The translations under genes were made by a program, and so were the position numbers. Positions 15,667-25,307 of a stretch of 64,000 nt of DNA are shown piece by piece; the first letter of the stretch is position 1; each line of letters starts with the position of its first letter. This DNA is from UBA3478 sp038134285 (GTDB taxonomy: Bacteria > Bacteroidota > Bacteroidia > Flavobacteriales > Flavobacteriaceae), in contig JAYPUW010000002.1 in NCBI GenBank assembly GCA_038134285.1, positions 184,968-248,967 on the forward strand, in the 5' to 3' direction. Under the pieces are notes generated by a model. The model did no database searches. It saw nothing but the letters and a program-made list of their open reading frames with translations, and was not told where the DNA came from.

Positions 15667-18089
15667 TAAATAGCTCTGCCATATCATTCTACAAAGCCCT
15701 TGACTTCACTCCCCACGATTTTCAGGTGGAGTGCTGGGAGAAGACCTCTGTAGGCATGAATGGACTGCTCATGGCACCTACAGGTTCAGGAAAAACCTAC
15801 GCGCTAGGTTTACCCATGCTCTTAAAAGCCGATCCGAAACAAAAGCGTTTGCAAGGTATCTGGATTACCCCATTGAGGGCTTTATCTCATGAAATTTATG
15901 CAGCGCTAGAAAAAGCTAATCAGACCCTGGGTTTAGGACTATCCATCGCATTGAGAAATGGAGACACCTCAACAAAAGAGCGTCAGAAGCAACAGAGACA
16001 ATCACCGCATATTTTGGTAACAACTCCTGAGAGTCTACACCTGTTATTGGCCTCTAAAGGATACCCCAAATACTTAGGCGCATTAACAATGACTGTCATT
16101 GATGAATGGCACGATTTAATGGGTAGCAAAAGAGGAGTACTTATAGAATTGGCCTTATCAAAACTGAAGTTCCTCAATCAAGAGCTAATGATCTGGGGAA
16201 TTTCAGCCACTTTGAAGCATCCCAAACAAGCCATTGAAGTATTAGCAGGCAATGCGCATATCCAAAATGAATGGACGCTTATTAAAGCCCAATGGGGAAA
16301 AAATATTGAGATCCATTCCCTACTTCCCAAGACCATGGAGCGTTTTCCTTGGCGCGGTCATTTAGGAATTCATCTTATCGAACAGGTCATCCCCTTGATT
16401 GAGGCCCATAAAACCGTTCTTATTTTCACCAATACCAGAAGTCAATGCGAGATTTGGTATCAGAAAATACTCGAAACGGCTCCTGAATATGCGGGGCAGA
16501 TTGCGATGCATCACAGTTCTATCGACAAATCGACTAGACTTTGGGTAGAACAGGCAATCAAAAATGAATCGCTTAAAGCAGTGGTTTGTACATCAAGTCT
16601 CGATCTTGGCGTTGACTTCGCGCCGGTTGAAGCTATCATTCAGATTGGAGGACCGAAAGGTATAGCACGCTTTATGCAAAGGGCCGGAAGAAGTGGACAT
16701 CAACCAGGAGCTAAAAGTATAGTGTACTTTGTACCCACTCATGCCATTGAACTTATAGAGGCTGCCGCACTTAGGAGGGCTATAGCCGAACAACTCATTG
16801 AAAATCCTACCCCCTATTTACTGTGTTACGACATTCTTATTCAGTACTGTTGCACGTTAGCGGTGTCAGAAGGATACCATCCACACCAAGTATTCGAAGA
16901 GATACAATCGACTCACTGTTTTCAGTCCATGACGATAGACGAATGGAAGTGGATTCAAAATTTTCTCGAGTATGGGAGCCAAAGCTTAGCGAGCTATGAC
17001 GAGTACAAAAAAGTAACACGAAGCGATGATCAGCGTATGGTAATTGAAAATCGTGGAGTGGCTATGCGTCATCGACTACAAATCGGTACCATTGTTTCTG
17101 ACGCTTCTCTACAAGTGGTCTTTCAAAGCGGAGGCCATATAGGTACCGTTGAAGAGTGGTTTGCCTCACAGCTTAAGGCTGGTGATCTCTTTACATTCGC
17201 AGGCCGAACACTTGAATTCATCCGTCTAAAGGAGCTCAAGGTTATCGTTAGGCGCTCTTCTGCAAAACCGACTAAAGTTCCTTCATGGATGGGTGGACGA
17301 CTTTCTTTTACCTCTGAAATGTCTTGGCTTTTAAAGAGCAGTCTGCAACAAGCACTAGACCCCGATACTATAGAAGATCCAGAACTTCAGGCATTGCTTC
17401 CTATTTTTGAGCGGCAGACCAAAGAGAGTTATCTTCCTAAAACGGACGAGTTTTTAGTTGAAGTGTTTCAAACTCGAGAGGGGCATCACCACGTTTTCTA
17501 TCCATTTGAAGGACGCTTTGTTCATGAAGCAATGGCCAGTCTATTGGCTTATCGTATCAGCCTACTAGGTCCGCTGAGTTGTACCCTTGCCTATAACGAT
17601 TACGGATTTGAAATCTTGAGCGATCAGCCCATAGCGATTGAAACCATTTGGGATAATAACCTTTGGGACACCAAGTACCTGAACGAAGACCTTTATCAGA
17701 GCATCAATATCACAGAAATGTCGAGAAGAACCTTTCGAGATATAGCAGTAATCAGCCAACTCGTTTTTAGCGGATACCCTACTAAAGCCGTTAAGACAAA
17801 ACATCTTCAAGGAAGTAGTCAACTGCTTTATGAAGTGTTTAAGTCACACGAACCCGACAACCTGCTTTACCTGCAGTCTTTAAGAGAAACATTAGAGCAC
17901 AAATTAGAAGAGGGAAGGCTGCAACAGGCCCTAAAACGAATCAATAAGGCGAAAGTTTTAATTGCTCATTGTGTAACACCCACCCCTTTCTCGTTTCCGA
18001 TCATTACAGATAGATTGAGAGAGAAACTTTCAAACGAGAGTCTAGCCGAGCGTATTCGAAAAATGACCGAAAAACTAGAACGTACATGA
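15663..18089 (+). CDS. Ligase-associated DEXH-box helicase (Lhr-core type)
   Basis: This superfamily 2 ATP-dependent DNA translocase has 808 residues. Walker A is APTGSGKT (Lys44), the DEXH motif is IDEWHDL, motif III ISATLKHP, and motif VI MQRAGRSGHQPG. The C-terminal part carries the winged-helix and beta-barrel regions of the Lhr core. It is shorter than long Lhr proteins (about 1,500 residues), as expected for the operon type. In related operons it unwinds 3'-tailed DNA:RNA and DNA duplexes. It is coupled to the ligase and to the phosphoesterase gene by 4-nt overlaps. Confidence 0.94.
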   Translation: MINSSAISFYKALDFTPHDFQVECWEKTSVGMNGLLMAPTGSGKTYALGLPMLLKADPKQKRLQGIWITPLRALSHEIYAALEKANQTLGLGLSIALRNGDTSTKERQKQQRQSPHILVTTPESLHLLLASKGYPKYLGALTMTVIDEWHDLMGSKRGVLIELALSKLKFLNQELMIWGISATLKHPKQAIEVLAGNAHIQNEWTLIKAQWGKNIEIHSLLPKTMERFPWRGHLGIHLIEQVIPLIEAHKTVLIFTNTRSQCEIWYQKILETAPEYAGQIAMHHSSIDKSTRLWVEQAIKNESLKAVVCTSSLDLGVDFAPVEAIIQIGGPKGIARFMQRAGRSGHQPGAKSIVYFVPTHAIELIEAAALRRAIAEQLIENPTPYLLCYDILIQYCCTLAVSEGYHPHQVFEEIQSTHCFQSMTIDEWKWIQNFLEYGSQSLASYDEYKKVTRSDDQRMVIENRGVAMRHRLQIGTIVSDASLQVVFQSGGHIGTVEEWFASQLKAGDLFTFAGRTLEFIRLKELKVIVRRSSAKPTKVPSWMGGRLSFTSEMSWLLKSSLQQALDPDTIEDPELQALLPIFERQTKESYLPKTDEFLVEVFQTREGHHHVFYPFEGRFVHEAMASLLAYRISLLGPLSCTLAYNDYGFEILSDQPIAIETIWDNNLWDTKYLNEDLYQSINITEMSRRTFRDIAVISQLVFSGYPTKAVKTKHLQGSSQLLYEVFKSHEPDNLLYLQSLRETLEHKLEEGRLQQALKRINKAKVLIAHCVTPTPFSFPIITDRLREKLSNESLAERIRKMTEKLERT

Positions 18090-18718
18090 GCACCCCCTTT
18101 TCTTTTGCAGGAGAACAATTTGAGCTCGATTCGAGCGGAGCACTCTATTGGCCTAACCAAAACTGTTTGATTTTAAGTGATGTTCATCTCGGAAAGATTC
18201 AGCATTTTCGGAAGAACGGCGCTGCCATACCGCTACAAGCACAAGAAGAAAATTACCTGCGACTTGAGCAGGTCGTCAGTCGATACTCCCCTAAAACCTT
18301 ACTGGTAATCGGTGATTTATTTCACTCTGAATGGAACCGCGAATGGACTCTTTTTGAAGCCTTTGTAAAGAAACAACAGCTTGACATCATTCTTATTGCC
18401 GGAAATCACGACGTCATTGATCACAAACATTTTGAAGCTTTGGGCATTGAGGTTGCATATGCCAAACAACTCAAAAACATTCAATTTTCACATTATCCAG
18501 AGTACGATACTTCACATTTTCAAATTAGCGGCCATCTGCATCCCGCGGTTCGCGTTCAGCTTGGGGCCAAAGAGAAAAGAACACTAAAGTGCTTTTATCG
18601 CAAGAACAACCAATTTGTCCTCCCTTCATTCGGGTATTTCACCGGAAACGCGCGCGTAAATAGGCGCGATCTTGATGAGATCTATGTGATTGCCGAAGAT
18701 GAGGTAATTCGCATTTAG
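18086..18718 (+). CDS. pdeM: Ligase-associated metallophosphoesterase PdeM
   Basis: This 210-residue calcineurin-like phosphoesterase is the fourth member of the repair operon. The dinuclear-metal motifs are present in order: DVHLGKIQHFRK, GDLFHSEWNRE, AGNHDVID and SGHLHPAVR. Its characterised relatives are manganese-dependent DNA endonucleases or phosphodiesterases. The start overlaps the helicase stop by 4 nt. mfd follows 21 nt later but has its own -7 box, which begins 4 nt after the pdeM stop. Confidence 0.92.
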   Translation: MSTPFSFAGEQFELDSSGALYWPNQNCLILSDVHLGKIQHFRKNGAAIPLQAQEENYLRLEQVVSRYSPKTLLVIGDLFHSEWNREWTLFEAFVKKQQLDIILIAGNHDVIDHKHFEALGIEVAYAKQLKNIQFSHYPEYDTSHFQISGHLHPAVRVQLGAKEKRTLKCFYRKNNQFVLPSFGYFTGNARVNRRDLDEIYVIAEDEVIRI

Positions 18719-18722
18719 CACG

Positions 18723-18730
18723 TATATTTG
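18723..18730 (+). promoter_or_regulatory. TAnnTTTG (-7) promoter box of mfd
   Basis: TATATTTG ends 9 nt before the ATG at 18740. An in-frame TTG at 18728 lies inside the box and so is unlikely to be the start. Confidence 0.55.
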
Positions 18731-18739
18731 GCGCGCGCT

Positions 18740-21700
18740 ATGAGTAAGGGTCTTGACGATATTTTACAGCTATTTTCTGAAGGAGATACCTTTAAAGAGC
18801 TTATAGCTCAACTTTCCTCTAAAAAGAACTTAACCGTAGACGGTCTTGTGGGTAGTGCCTTCGCGTTGAACAGCGCTGCGCTGCAACAACAGCAAAACAA
18901 GTCACAACTCATTATCGCTCAAGACAAAGAGCAAGCAGCATACCTACAAAATGACTTGCAACGCCTCTTACCTGATCGCGATATTTTATTTTATCCCGCC
19001 TCACACCGACGTCCATATGAAATAGAAGAAGTTGACAATGCTAATGTTGTGCTAAGATCAGAGGTGATTCAGGCACTGCAACAAAGGAAATCCACTCAGT
19101 TGATGGTGGTCACTTACGCAGACGCTCTTTTAGAAAAGACCATTAGCAGTCAACAGTTTGAACAGAAGCATCTCAGCCTCAAAGTGGCCGATAACCTCTC
19201 ACTTGATTTTTTGAATGAGACTCTTTTCGAATACGCCTTTGAGCGCGTTGACTTCGTAAGCGAACCCGGTGATTTTTCGGTGCGTGGAGGAATAGTAGAT
19301 GTCTACTCATACGCTAATGATCTTCCGTTTAGAATAGAGTTTTTCGGAGATCAGATCGAAAGCATTCGAACCTTCGATCCGCAAACACAACTATCGACAG
19401 CTTCGTTTGATCACATTGAATTAGTTGCAAATATTGATCGTTATGAATCTAGCGAAGTAAAAACTCGTATTCCATTTCTAGAACACTTCAATCCTGAAGA
19501 AACGCTGCTAATTACGCAAGAAAGAGCGCTCATTAGCGAACAAATACAACGTCTGTATGAGAAAGGAGTAAAACGCTTTAAAGAACTCAAAAGTCCCTTA
19601 AAGCATGCCGCACCTGAAGACTTGTTTTGTGACGGAGAGGCTTTTGAAGCCTCATGTTGTGTGTTCGGTGGTTTTGATCGCAGTGCCCAATCGACTGCAG
19701 CAATACGCTTTAATCAAAAACCTCAACCCGCTTTCAATAAGCGCTTCGATCTTCTTTGGGAAGACCTCGATCAAAAGGCCTCAAAAGGATATAAGAACTT
19801 TATTATGTGCTCTTCAGCACATCAAGTAGAGCGCTTTCACGAAATTCATGCCTCACACGACAACGAGGTATCATACAATGCCATTATCCTCGCCCTGCAT
19901 GAAGGATTTATTGATGCAGAGCTTAAACTTTCATGCTATACCGATCACCAAATTTTTGAGCGCTATCACAAATTCAGCGTGAGAGGCTCTACTTCAAAGA
20001 ACCAAGGCCTATCTCTCAAAGAGCTGAATAATTTAGAGATCGGAGACTATGTTACACACATGGATCACGGTATCGGTAAGTTTGCTGGTCTTCAGAAGAT
20101 CGAAGTAGAAGGCAAGTGGCAAGAGGCTATTAAGCTGATTTATGGCGACAGAGACATGCTTTACGTAAGCATACATGCACTCCATAAAATCTCAAAATTC
20201 CACGGAAAGGATGGCGCACCAGTAAAATTGTATAAACTGGGAAGCGGAGCGTGGAAAAAGGTCAAACACAAGACAAAAGAGCACGTCAAAAAGGTAGCCT
20301 TTGATCTGATTGAGGTCTACGCTAAAAGAAAGATGCGAAAGGGTTTTGCCTACGCCCATGACAGTTACTTGCAGCACGAATTAGAGGCTTCGTTTATTTA
20401 CGAAGACACCCCTGATCAAGAAAAAGCCACTCTTGAGATCAAGGCAGACATGGAAAGCGAGCGCCCAATGGATCGACTTGTTTGTGGTGACGTCGGATTT
20501 GGTAAAACGGAGGTAGCCATACGAGCAGCCTTCAAGGCCGTTGACAACGGCAAACAGGTAGCCGTATTGGTCCCCACAACCATCTTAGCCTTTCAACACG
20601 TCAACACGTTTCGCAAACGCCTCGAAAACCTTCCCGTCACTGTAGACTTCTTAAACCGATTCCGAACAGCAAAAGAGAAAAAAGAGGTACTCGAAAAACT
20701 CGAAAAAGGTCAAATTGACATCCTCATTGGTACCCATCAAATTGTCAATAAAGGAGTGAAGTTTAAAGATCTTGGTCTACTTATCGTTGATGAAGAACAG
20801 AAGTTCGGAGTGTCTGTAAAAGAAAAAATAAAATCTTTTAAAGCCGAAATAGATGTGCTCACGTTAACGGCTACTCCTATACCACGTACGCTTCAATTCA
20901 GCCTAATGGCCGCCAGAGACCTGTCGGTCATAAGTACCCCGCCACCGAATCGCTATCCTATTGAGAGTAGAGTGATTCGCTTCGATTTAGAAGTGATCAG
21001 AGACGCCATCCGTGAAGAGATAGAGCGCTCTGGTCAGGTTTATTTCATCCACAACCGCATAGAGAACATCAAAGAAGTAGCGGGTATGCTACAGCAGTTG
21101 CTACCCGATGCACGAATTCGAACGGGTCACGGACAGATGGACGGCAATGCACTCGAAGAGTTAATGCTAGATTTCATAAACGGAACCTTTGACGTCTTGG
21201 TCTCAACTACCATTGTAGAAAGTGGATTGGATATCCCAAATGCGAACACTATCCTCATTCACAACGCACAAACCTTCGGATTGAGTGACCTCCATCAGAT
21301 GCGCGGACGTGTAGGTAGAACAAACAAAAAAGCCTTCTGCTATTTCATTACAGATAGTTTTGAGGCCCTCACCCCAGAGGCCAGAAAACGCATGGAAGCC
21401 TTAGCACGTTACACTGAGCTCGGGAGTGGGTTCCAAATAGCCATGAAAGACCTAGAAATCAGAGGTGCCGGAGACCTATTAGGTGGTGCTCAGAGCGGAT
21501 TTATCAATGAGATCGGATTTGATACCTATCAAAAAATAGTAGCTGAGGCGATAGAGGAGTTGAAGCAGAATGAATTCAAATCGCTGTATAGTGAAGAAGA
21601 GAAAGACGAATCCCCTGTCTATGTGAGTGATGTGACTATCGACACTGACAGCGAACTGCTCTTTCCGGACCATTATATCAATGCTGTCACCGAGCGTCTT

Positions 21701-22081
21701 GCCTTGTACAGAGAACTCAGTGAACTGCATACTCAAGAAGAGCTATCGGCCTTTGAATCACGCCTTATTGACCGTTTTGGTCCATTGCCCGAAGAAGCTG
21801 AAGGTTTACTGCAGTCGATACTGCTCAAAGAATACGCAAAAAGTCTCGGCCTTGAAAAGGTGGTCTACAAAAGTGAAACACTTCTGGGATACTTTATTGC
21901 TGACGGTCAATCTTCATTTTTTCAGAGTTCAACCTTTCAAACCATTTTAAAGAAGTCTGCCACCCTGGATTGTCAACTTAAAGAAAAGACCACCAAAGCC
22001 GGACCAATGCTACTGATCCGATTCGACAAAATCCTTTCAATGACCGCAGCCATTGAGGCACTGGAATCTCTTAAAGAATAA
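18740..22081 (+). CDS. mfd: Transcription-repair coupling factor
   Basis: Mfd pushes stalled RNA polymerase off DNA lesions and recruits UvrA. The 1,113-residue protein carries the UvrB-like N-terminal domains (about 1-330, with the GGIVDVY segment), the RNA polymerase interaction domain (about 430-500, starting LKELNNLEIGDYVTHMDHG), the RecG-like translocase (Walker A GDVGFGKTE, VDEEQKFG, the TATPIPRTLQ motif, MRGRVGRTNKKA) and the C-terminal UvrA-inhibitory domain. Its position directly after the ligase repair operon makes a DNA-repair block of five genes. It ends 1 nt before the convergent ACT-domain gene. Confidence 0.97.
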   Translation: MSKGLDDILQLFSEGDTFKELIAQLSSKKNLTVDGLVGSAFALNSAALQQQQNKSQLIIAQDKEQAAYLQNDLQRLLPDRDILFYPASHRRPYEIEEVDNANVVLRSEVIQALQQRKSTQLMVVTYADALLEKTISSQQFEQKHLSLKVADNLSLDFLNETLFEYAFERVDFVSEPGDFSVRGGIVDVYSYANDLPFRIEFFGDQIESIRTFDPQTQLSTASFDHIELVANIDRYESSEVKTRIPFLEHFNPEETLLITQERALISEQIQRLYEKGVKRFKELKSPLKHAAPEDLFCDGEAFEASCCVFGGFDRSAQSTAAIRFNQKPQPAFNKRFDLLWEDLDQKASKGYKNFIMCSSAHQVERFHEIHASHDNEVSYNAIILALHEGFIDAELKLSCYTDHQIFERYHKFSVRGSTSKNQGLSLKELNNLEIGDYVTHMDHGIGKFAGLQKIEVEGKWQEAIKLIYGDRDMLYVSIHALHKISKFHGKDGAPVKLYKLGSGAWKKVKHKTKEHVKKVAFDLIEVYAKRKMRKGFAYAHDSYLQHELEASFIYEDTPDQEKATLEIKADMESERPMDRLVCGDVGFGKTEVAIRAAFKAVDNGKQVAVLVPTTILAFQHVNTFRKRLENLPVTVDFLNRFRTAKEKKEVLEKLEKGQIDILIGTHQIVNKGVKFKDLGLLIVDEEQKFGVSVKEKIKSFKAEIDVLTLTATPIPRTLQFSLMAARDLSVISTPPPNRYPIESRVIRFDLEVIRDAIREEIERSGQVYFIHNRIENIKEVAGMLQQLLPDARIRTGHGQMDGNALEELMLDFINGTFDVLVSTTIVESGLDIPNANTILIHNAQTFGLSDLHQMRGRVGRTNKKAFCYFITDSFEALTPEARKRMEALARYTELGSGFQIAMKDLEIRGAGDLLGGAQSGFINEIGFDTYQKIVAEAIEELKQNEFKSLYSEEEKDESPVYVSDVTIDTDSELLFPDHYINAVTERLALYRELSELHTQEELSAFESRLIDRFGPLPEEAEGLLQSILLKEYAKSLGLEKVVYKSETLLGYFIADGQSSFFQSSTFQTILKKSATLDCQLKEKTTKAGPMLLIRFDKILSMTAAIEALESLKE

Positions 22082-22082
22082 C

Positions 22083-22742
22083 TTATAAAGTTTTAAGCGC
22101 CTTAATTACCGTGAAGGCACGATCGGCCTCAGGATCGTCGACGATGATGGTGAATTCATTCGTGGTGGATATCACTTCGTGAAGCACAATCCCCTCCCAG
22201 GCTAAACGTTGAAAAATGAAGTAATAGATACCGGGGACCACCACGTTTTCATTGGGCAATCGTACCGTGACAGAGGCTAGGTTCTTCACCTTTTGCGTAA
22301 GGCGCTCGTGTTTGAAAAGCTCATCGATATAAGACTCTAATCGCTCACTAGTCACAATATTGATCTCGTTTACTCCCCTTGAAGAAGTGTAAAATACATC
22401 AGGAGTACGGTGAATTTCACGCATCAACTCGGCCTGTTTCTCTAGAATCGATTCAGAGGTCAAAAAAGTGTAGTCTACTAGCGAAGAACGAACTGTAATC
22501 TCACCTATATCCTTTAATACCTTCACTATTTTATGTGTCGCTCTAAACTCGAGATGCTCAGAGAGACGTTTCAATGCCATGACTATCGCCCCTTCACGCA
22601 CATCCTTACCAAGGACCTCTTCAATCTCAGGTTTAATCTGACGTGAGAGAGAGGTTAGATTGATGATACCTTCCGCAAGAGCAGACTGTAAAAAAGGCTT
22701 TCTGTGAATGACGTTTTCAACTACAGAAGAAATTGTTTTCAT
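22083..22742 (-). CDS. ACT-domain protein of unknown role
   Basis: The product has 219 residues. Residues 140-219 look like an ACT-type ligand-binding fold (NLASVTVRLPNENVVVPGIY, then a WEGIVLHEV helix, a TNEFTIIVDD strand and a final amphipathic helix). The first 75 residues are helical and resemble a winged-helix domain, so an amino-acid-sensing regulator is possible. The same layout is sometimes labelled aspartate kinase in databases, but no kinase domain is present. It converges on mfd with a 1-nt gap. No operon partner is visible. Confidence 0.65.
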   Translation of the reverse strand: MKTISSVVENVIHRKPFLQSALAEGIINLTSLSRQIKPEIEEVLGKDVREGAIVMALKRLSEHLEFRATHKIVKVLKDIGEITVRSSLVDYTFLTSESILEKQAELMREIHRTPDVFYTSSRGVNEINIVTSERLESYIDELFKHERLTQKVKNLASVTVRLPNENVVVPGIYYFIFQRLAWEGIVLHEVISTTNEFTIIVDDPEADRAFTVIKALKTL

Positions 22743-22788
22743 GGTAGATAAGTATTATTCAACTAGTTGTTTTATTTAAAACATTTTG

Positions 22789-23133
22789 TCAAATATAAAT
22801 CGAAATGTCTTCATAATGCACAATCTGCTCTAGTCCCTTTAAAGGCAAATGAATCATTATCAGAACTATGCGCAATTCATCCACATCTTTTCTTTGCATT
22901 ATCACATAAGATCATATCCCCAAAAGTCGTGCATACTGTGCCCTAGCAAAACGTGTAGGATCAAAAAGCGCCAGCCTCCTTTTACTGGTCTTGACCTCGA
23001 CGATGACAAGTGTTTTGTATTTCTTTATTACCAAATCGGCCTCCCAATGCCCTAAACGCATATTTTGTTCTAAAGCAGTGTAGCCTTTTTCGTCAAGAAA
23101 AGCGAGAGCCATTTGTTCCCCTTGAATTGCTAT
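22789..23133 (-). pseudogene. yraN: yraN (UPF0102) gene interrupted by one in-frame TGA
   Basis: On the minus strand a single frame of 114 sense codons, the size of a complete YraN protein, is broken by one TGA at 22914-22912. The part before it has the family hallmarks GEQMALAFLDEKGY, an E-A-D pair in LGHWEADLVI and VEVKTSKRR, matching the predicted nuclease core. The part after it (YVIMQRKDVDELRIVLIMI, then a histidine near the end) matches the family's C-terminal strands and ends at a normal TGA (22791-22789). The expected first codon is ATA (23133-23131), so either ATG 23112 is used or the start is also lost. It is a recent pseudogene, or a sequencing error, or a recoded gene; I favour the first. 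Confidence 0.75.
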
Positions 23134-23192
23134 CGATTTAACGGCACAAACTTATACCTCACCCTAAGATTGAAAGATTTTTAAAACGTCTA

Positions 23193-23202
23193 TAAACGTT
23201 TA
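23193..23202 (+). repeat. Palindrome TAAACGTTTA upstream of metG
   Basis: A perfect 10-bp palindrome lies 14 nt upstream of the metG -7 box, with a half copy AAAACGT at 23183. Its core AAACGTTT occurs in two other intergenic regions of the window (26381 and 40843), so it may be an operator. No regulator can be named. Confidence 0.4.
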
Positions 23203-23216
23203 GCCTGTTAAAATGG

Positions 23217-23224
23217 TATTTTTG
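23217..23224 (+). promoter_or_regulatory. TAnnTTTG (-7) promoter box of metG
   Basis: TATTTTTG lies 22 nt before the metG ATG. Confidence 0.6.
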
Positions 23225-23246
23225 GAACTCCTCAAAGTCGATCAGA

Positions 23247-25307
23247 ATGAGTCATAAAAGGAGACGTATAACGATAACTGCAGCACTCCCCTATACCAAC
23301 GGTCCGATACATATCGGCCACCTTGCAGGGGTTTACATACCCGCTGATATTTATGCCCGTTACCAGCGTCTAGAAGGGAACGATGTCGCCTTTATTTGCG
23401 GAAGTGACGAGCACGGGGTGGCCATCTCCATGAAGGCTAGAAAAGATGGGGCAACCCCTCAGCAGATTATCGATACCTATGATGCAATCATTAGAGAATC
23501 ATTTGCTGACTTTGGAATATCATTTGATAACTACTCGAGAACTTCAAGGCAAGTTCATCACGATACGGCAAGAAGCTTTTTTATCCAACTTTATGAAAAA
23601 GGGGCCTTTGAAGAGCACACCAATCAACAATTATACGACGCCGAAGCAGACCAGTTCTTAGCAGACCGTTTTGTCTTAGGTACTTGTCCGCGCTGTCAAA
23701 ACGAAGAGGCCTACGGCGACCAATGCGAGAAATGTGGCGCATCTTTAAACGCGACTGATCTTATTAACCCGAAAAGTACCTTAACAGGTAGCATTCCCAT
23801 AATGAGAGAAACCACGCACTGGTACCTTCCGCTAGATCGAAGTGAGGCGTTTTTAAAATCTTGGATTTTAGAGAGCCATAAAAGTGATTGGAAGCCTAAT
23901 GTTTATGGTCAGTGCAAGTCTTGGATCGAGGATGGTTTAAAACCAAGGGCAGTAACACGTGATTTAGATTGGGGGATCGATGTTCCTTTAGAAGAAGCAG
24001 CAGGCAAAAAACTATATGTATGGTTCGAAGCACCAATCGGCTATGTTTCATCCACAATTGAATGGGCAAAAGAAAAGGGCGTAGATTGGGAACCTTACTG
24101 GAAGGATGAAAACACTGAGTTAGTGCACTTTATAGGAAAGGATAACATCGTTTTTCACTGCATCATATTCCCGGCCATACTCAAAGAACACGGCGGATAC
24201 ATTCTTCCTAAAAATGTACCCGCAAATGAATTCTTAAACCTTGAAGGACAAAAGTTATCCACTTCAAAAAACTGGGCGGTTTGGCTTCACGAATACCTTG
24301 AAGACTTCAGCGATATGCAAGATGCTTTGCGCTATGTATTAACCATTAACGCTCCAGAAACCAAGGATAATGATTTTACCTGGAGTGACTTTCAGGCACG
24401 CGTGAATAATGAACTTGTTGCTGTCTACGGAAATTTTGTGAATCGCGTGGTGGTTCTCACACAGAAATACTATGAGGGCCAGGTGCCACAACCCGAAGCG
24501 TTCTCTGCAGAAGACCTTGCCTTGTTGCGCGAAATCAAAAATTTACCCAGTCAACTAGCATTGGCATTTGAGCGTTATAGGTTCAGAGAATCTGCTCAAA
24601 TTTTCATGGGGCTCGCAAGAAGCGGAAATAAATACTTGGCCGACCAAGAGCCATGGAAGCTTATCAAAACTAAACCTTCACGAGTTCAAACCATTTTATA
24701 TGTCGCTCTTCAGGTGTCAGCTGCTCTAGCTCATCTTGGTGAGCCGCTTCTACCGCATAGCTCTAAAAAACTAAAAGAAATGCTAAATCTTAAAACAGAC
24801 ACACTCTCCTTTGAGTCTATTTCAGCAGCTAACGAGCTTATTACCCCTAACCATAAGCTCGGAACTTCACAGCTTCTGTTTAGAAAAATAGAAGACTCAG
24901 AAATCGAGAAGCAATTAGAAAAGCTTCGCTCTACTGATGAACCCTCTAATGAAAATCAACAAACATATCCTCCTTTGAAAGAACTTATAAATTTCGATCA
25001 GTTTAGCGCCTTGGATTTAAGAGTTGGAACAATTATTTCGGCTGAAAAAATGCCCAAAGCGAATAAACTTCTCGTGCTTAAGGTTGACCTAGGGTTTGAA
25101 GAAAGAACCATTGTTTCTGGTATTGCAGAATTTTTTGATCCTGTTGCCATTGTCGGACAACAGGTGAGCGTTGTTGTTAATTTGGCACCAAGAAAATTAA
25201 GAGGTGTTGAAAGCCAAGGGATGATTCTTATGGCTACTCGCGCTGACGGTCAACTTGAATTCATGGCGCCTAAGAATCAAATCGAAAACGGGAGTCTTAT
25301 TTCGTAA
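23247..25307 (+). CDS. metG: Methionine--tRNA ligase
   Basis: MetRS charges both initiator and elongator tRNA-Met. The 686-residue protein has the HIGH motif in GPIHIGHLAG, a zinc-knuckle insertion with four cysteines (CPRC and CEKC), and the KMSKS loop in the form KLSTSK, usual for this phylum. The anticodon-binding helical domain follows. The C-terminal 110 residues form a tRNA-binding (Arc1p/EMAP-II-like) OB domain starting about FSALDLRVGTI, which also dimerises the enzyme. The stop is immediately followed by the ATG of the next gene. Confidence 0.97.
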   Translation: MSHKRRRITITAALPYTNGPIHIGHLAGVYIPADIYARYQRLEGNDVAFICGSDEHGVAISMKARKDGATPQQIIDTYDAIIRESFADFGISFDNYSRTSRQVHHDTARSFFIQLYEKGAFEEHTNQQLYDAEADQFLADRFVLGTCPRCQNEEAYGDQCEKCGASLNATDLINPKSTLTGSIPIMRETTHWYLPLDRSEAFLKSWILESHKSDWKPNVYGQCKSWIEDGLKPRAVTRDLDWGIDVPLEEAAGKKLYVWFEAPIGYVSSTIEWAKEKGVDWEPYWKDENTELVHFIGKDNIVFHCIIFPAILKEHGGYILPKNVPANEFLNLEGQKLSTSKNWAVWLHEYLEDFSDMQDALRYVLTINAPETKDNDFTWSDFQARVNNELVAVYGNFVNRVVVLTQKYYEGQVPQPEAFSAEDLALLREIKNLPSQLALAFERYRFRESAQIFMGLARSGNKYLADQEPWKLIKTKPSRVQTILYVALQVSAALAHLGEPLLPHSSKKLKEMLNLKTDTLSFESISAANELITPNHKLGTSQLLFRKIEDSEIEKQLEKLRSTDEPSNENQQTYPPLKELINFDQFSALDLRVGTIISAEKMPKANKLLVLKVDLGFEERTIVSGIAEFFDPVAIVGQQVSVVVNLAPRKLRGVESQGMILMATRADGQLEFMAPKNQIENGSLIS

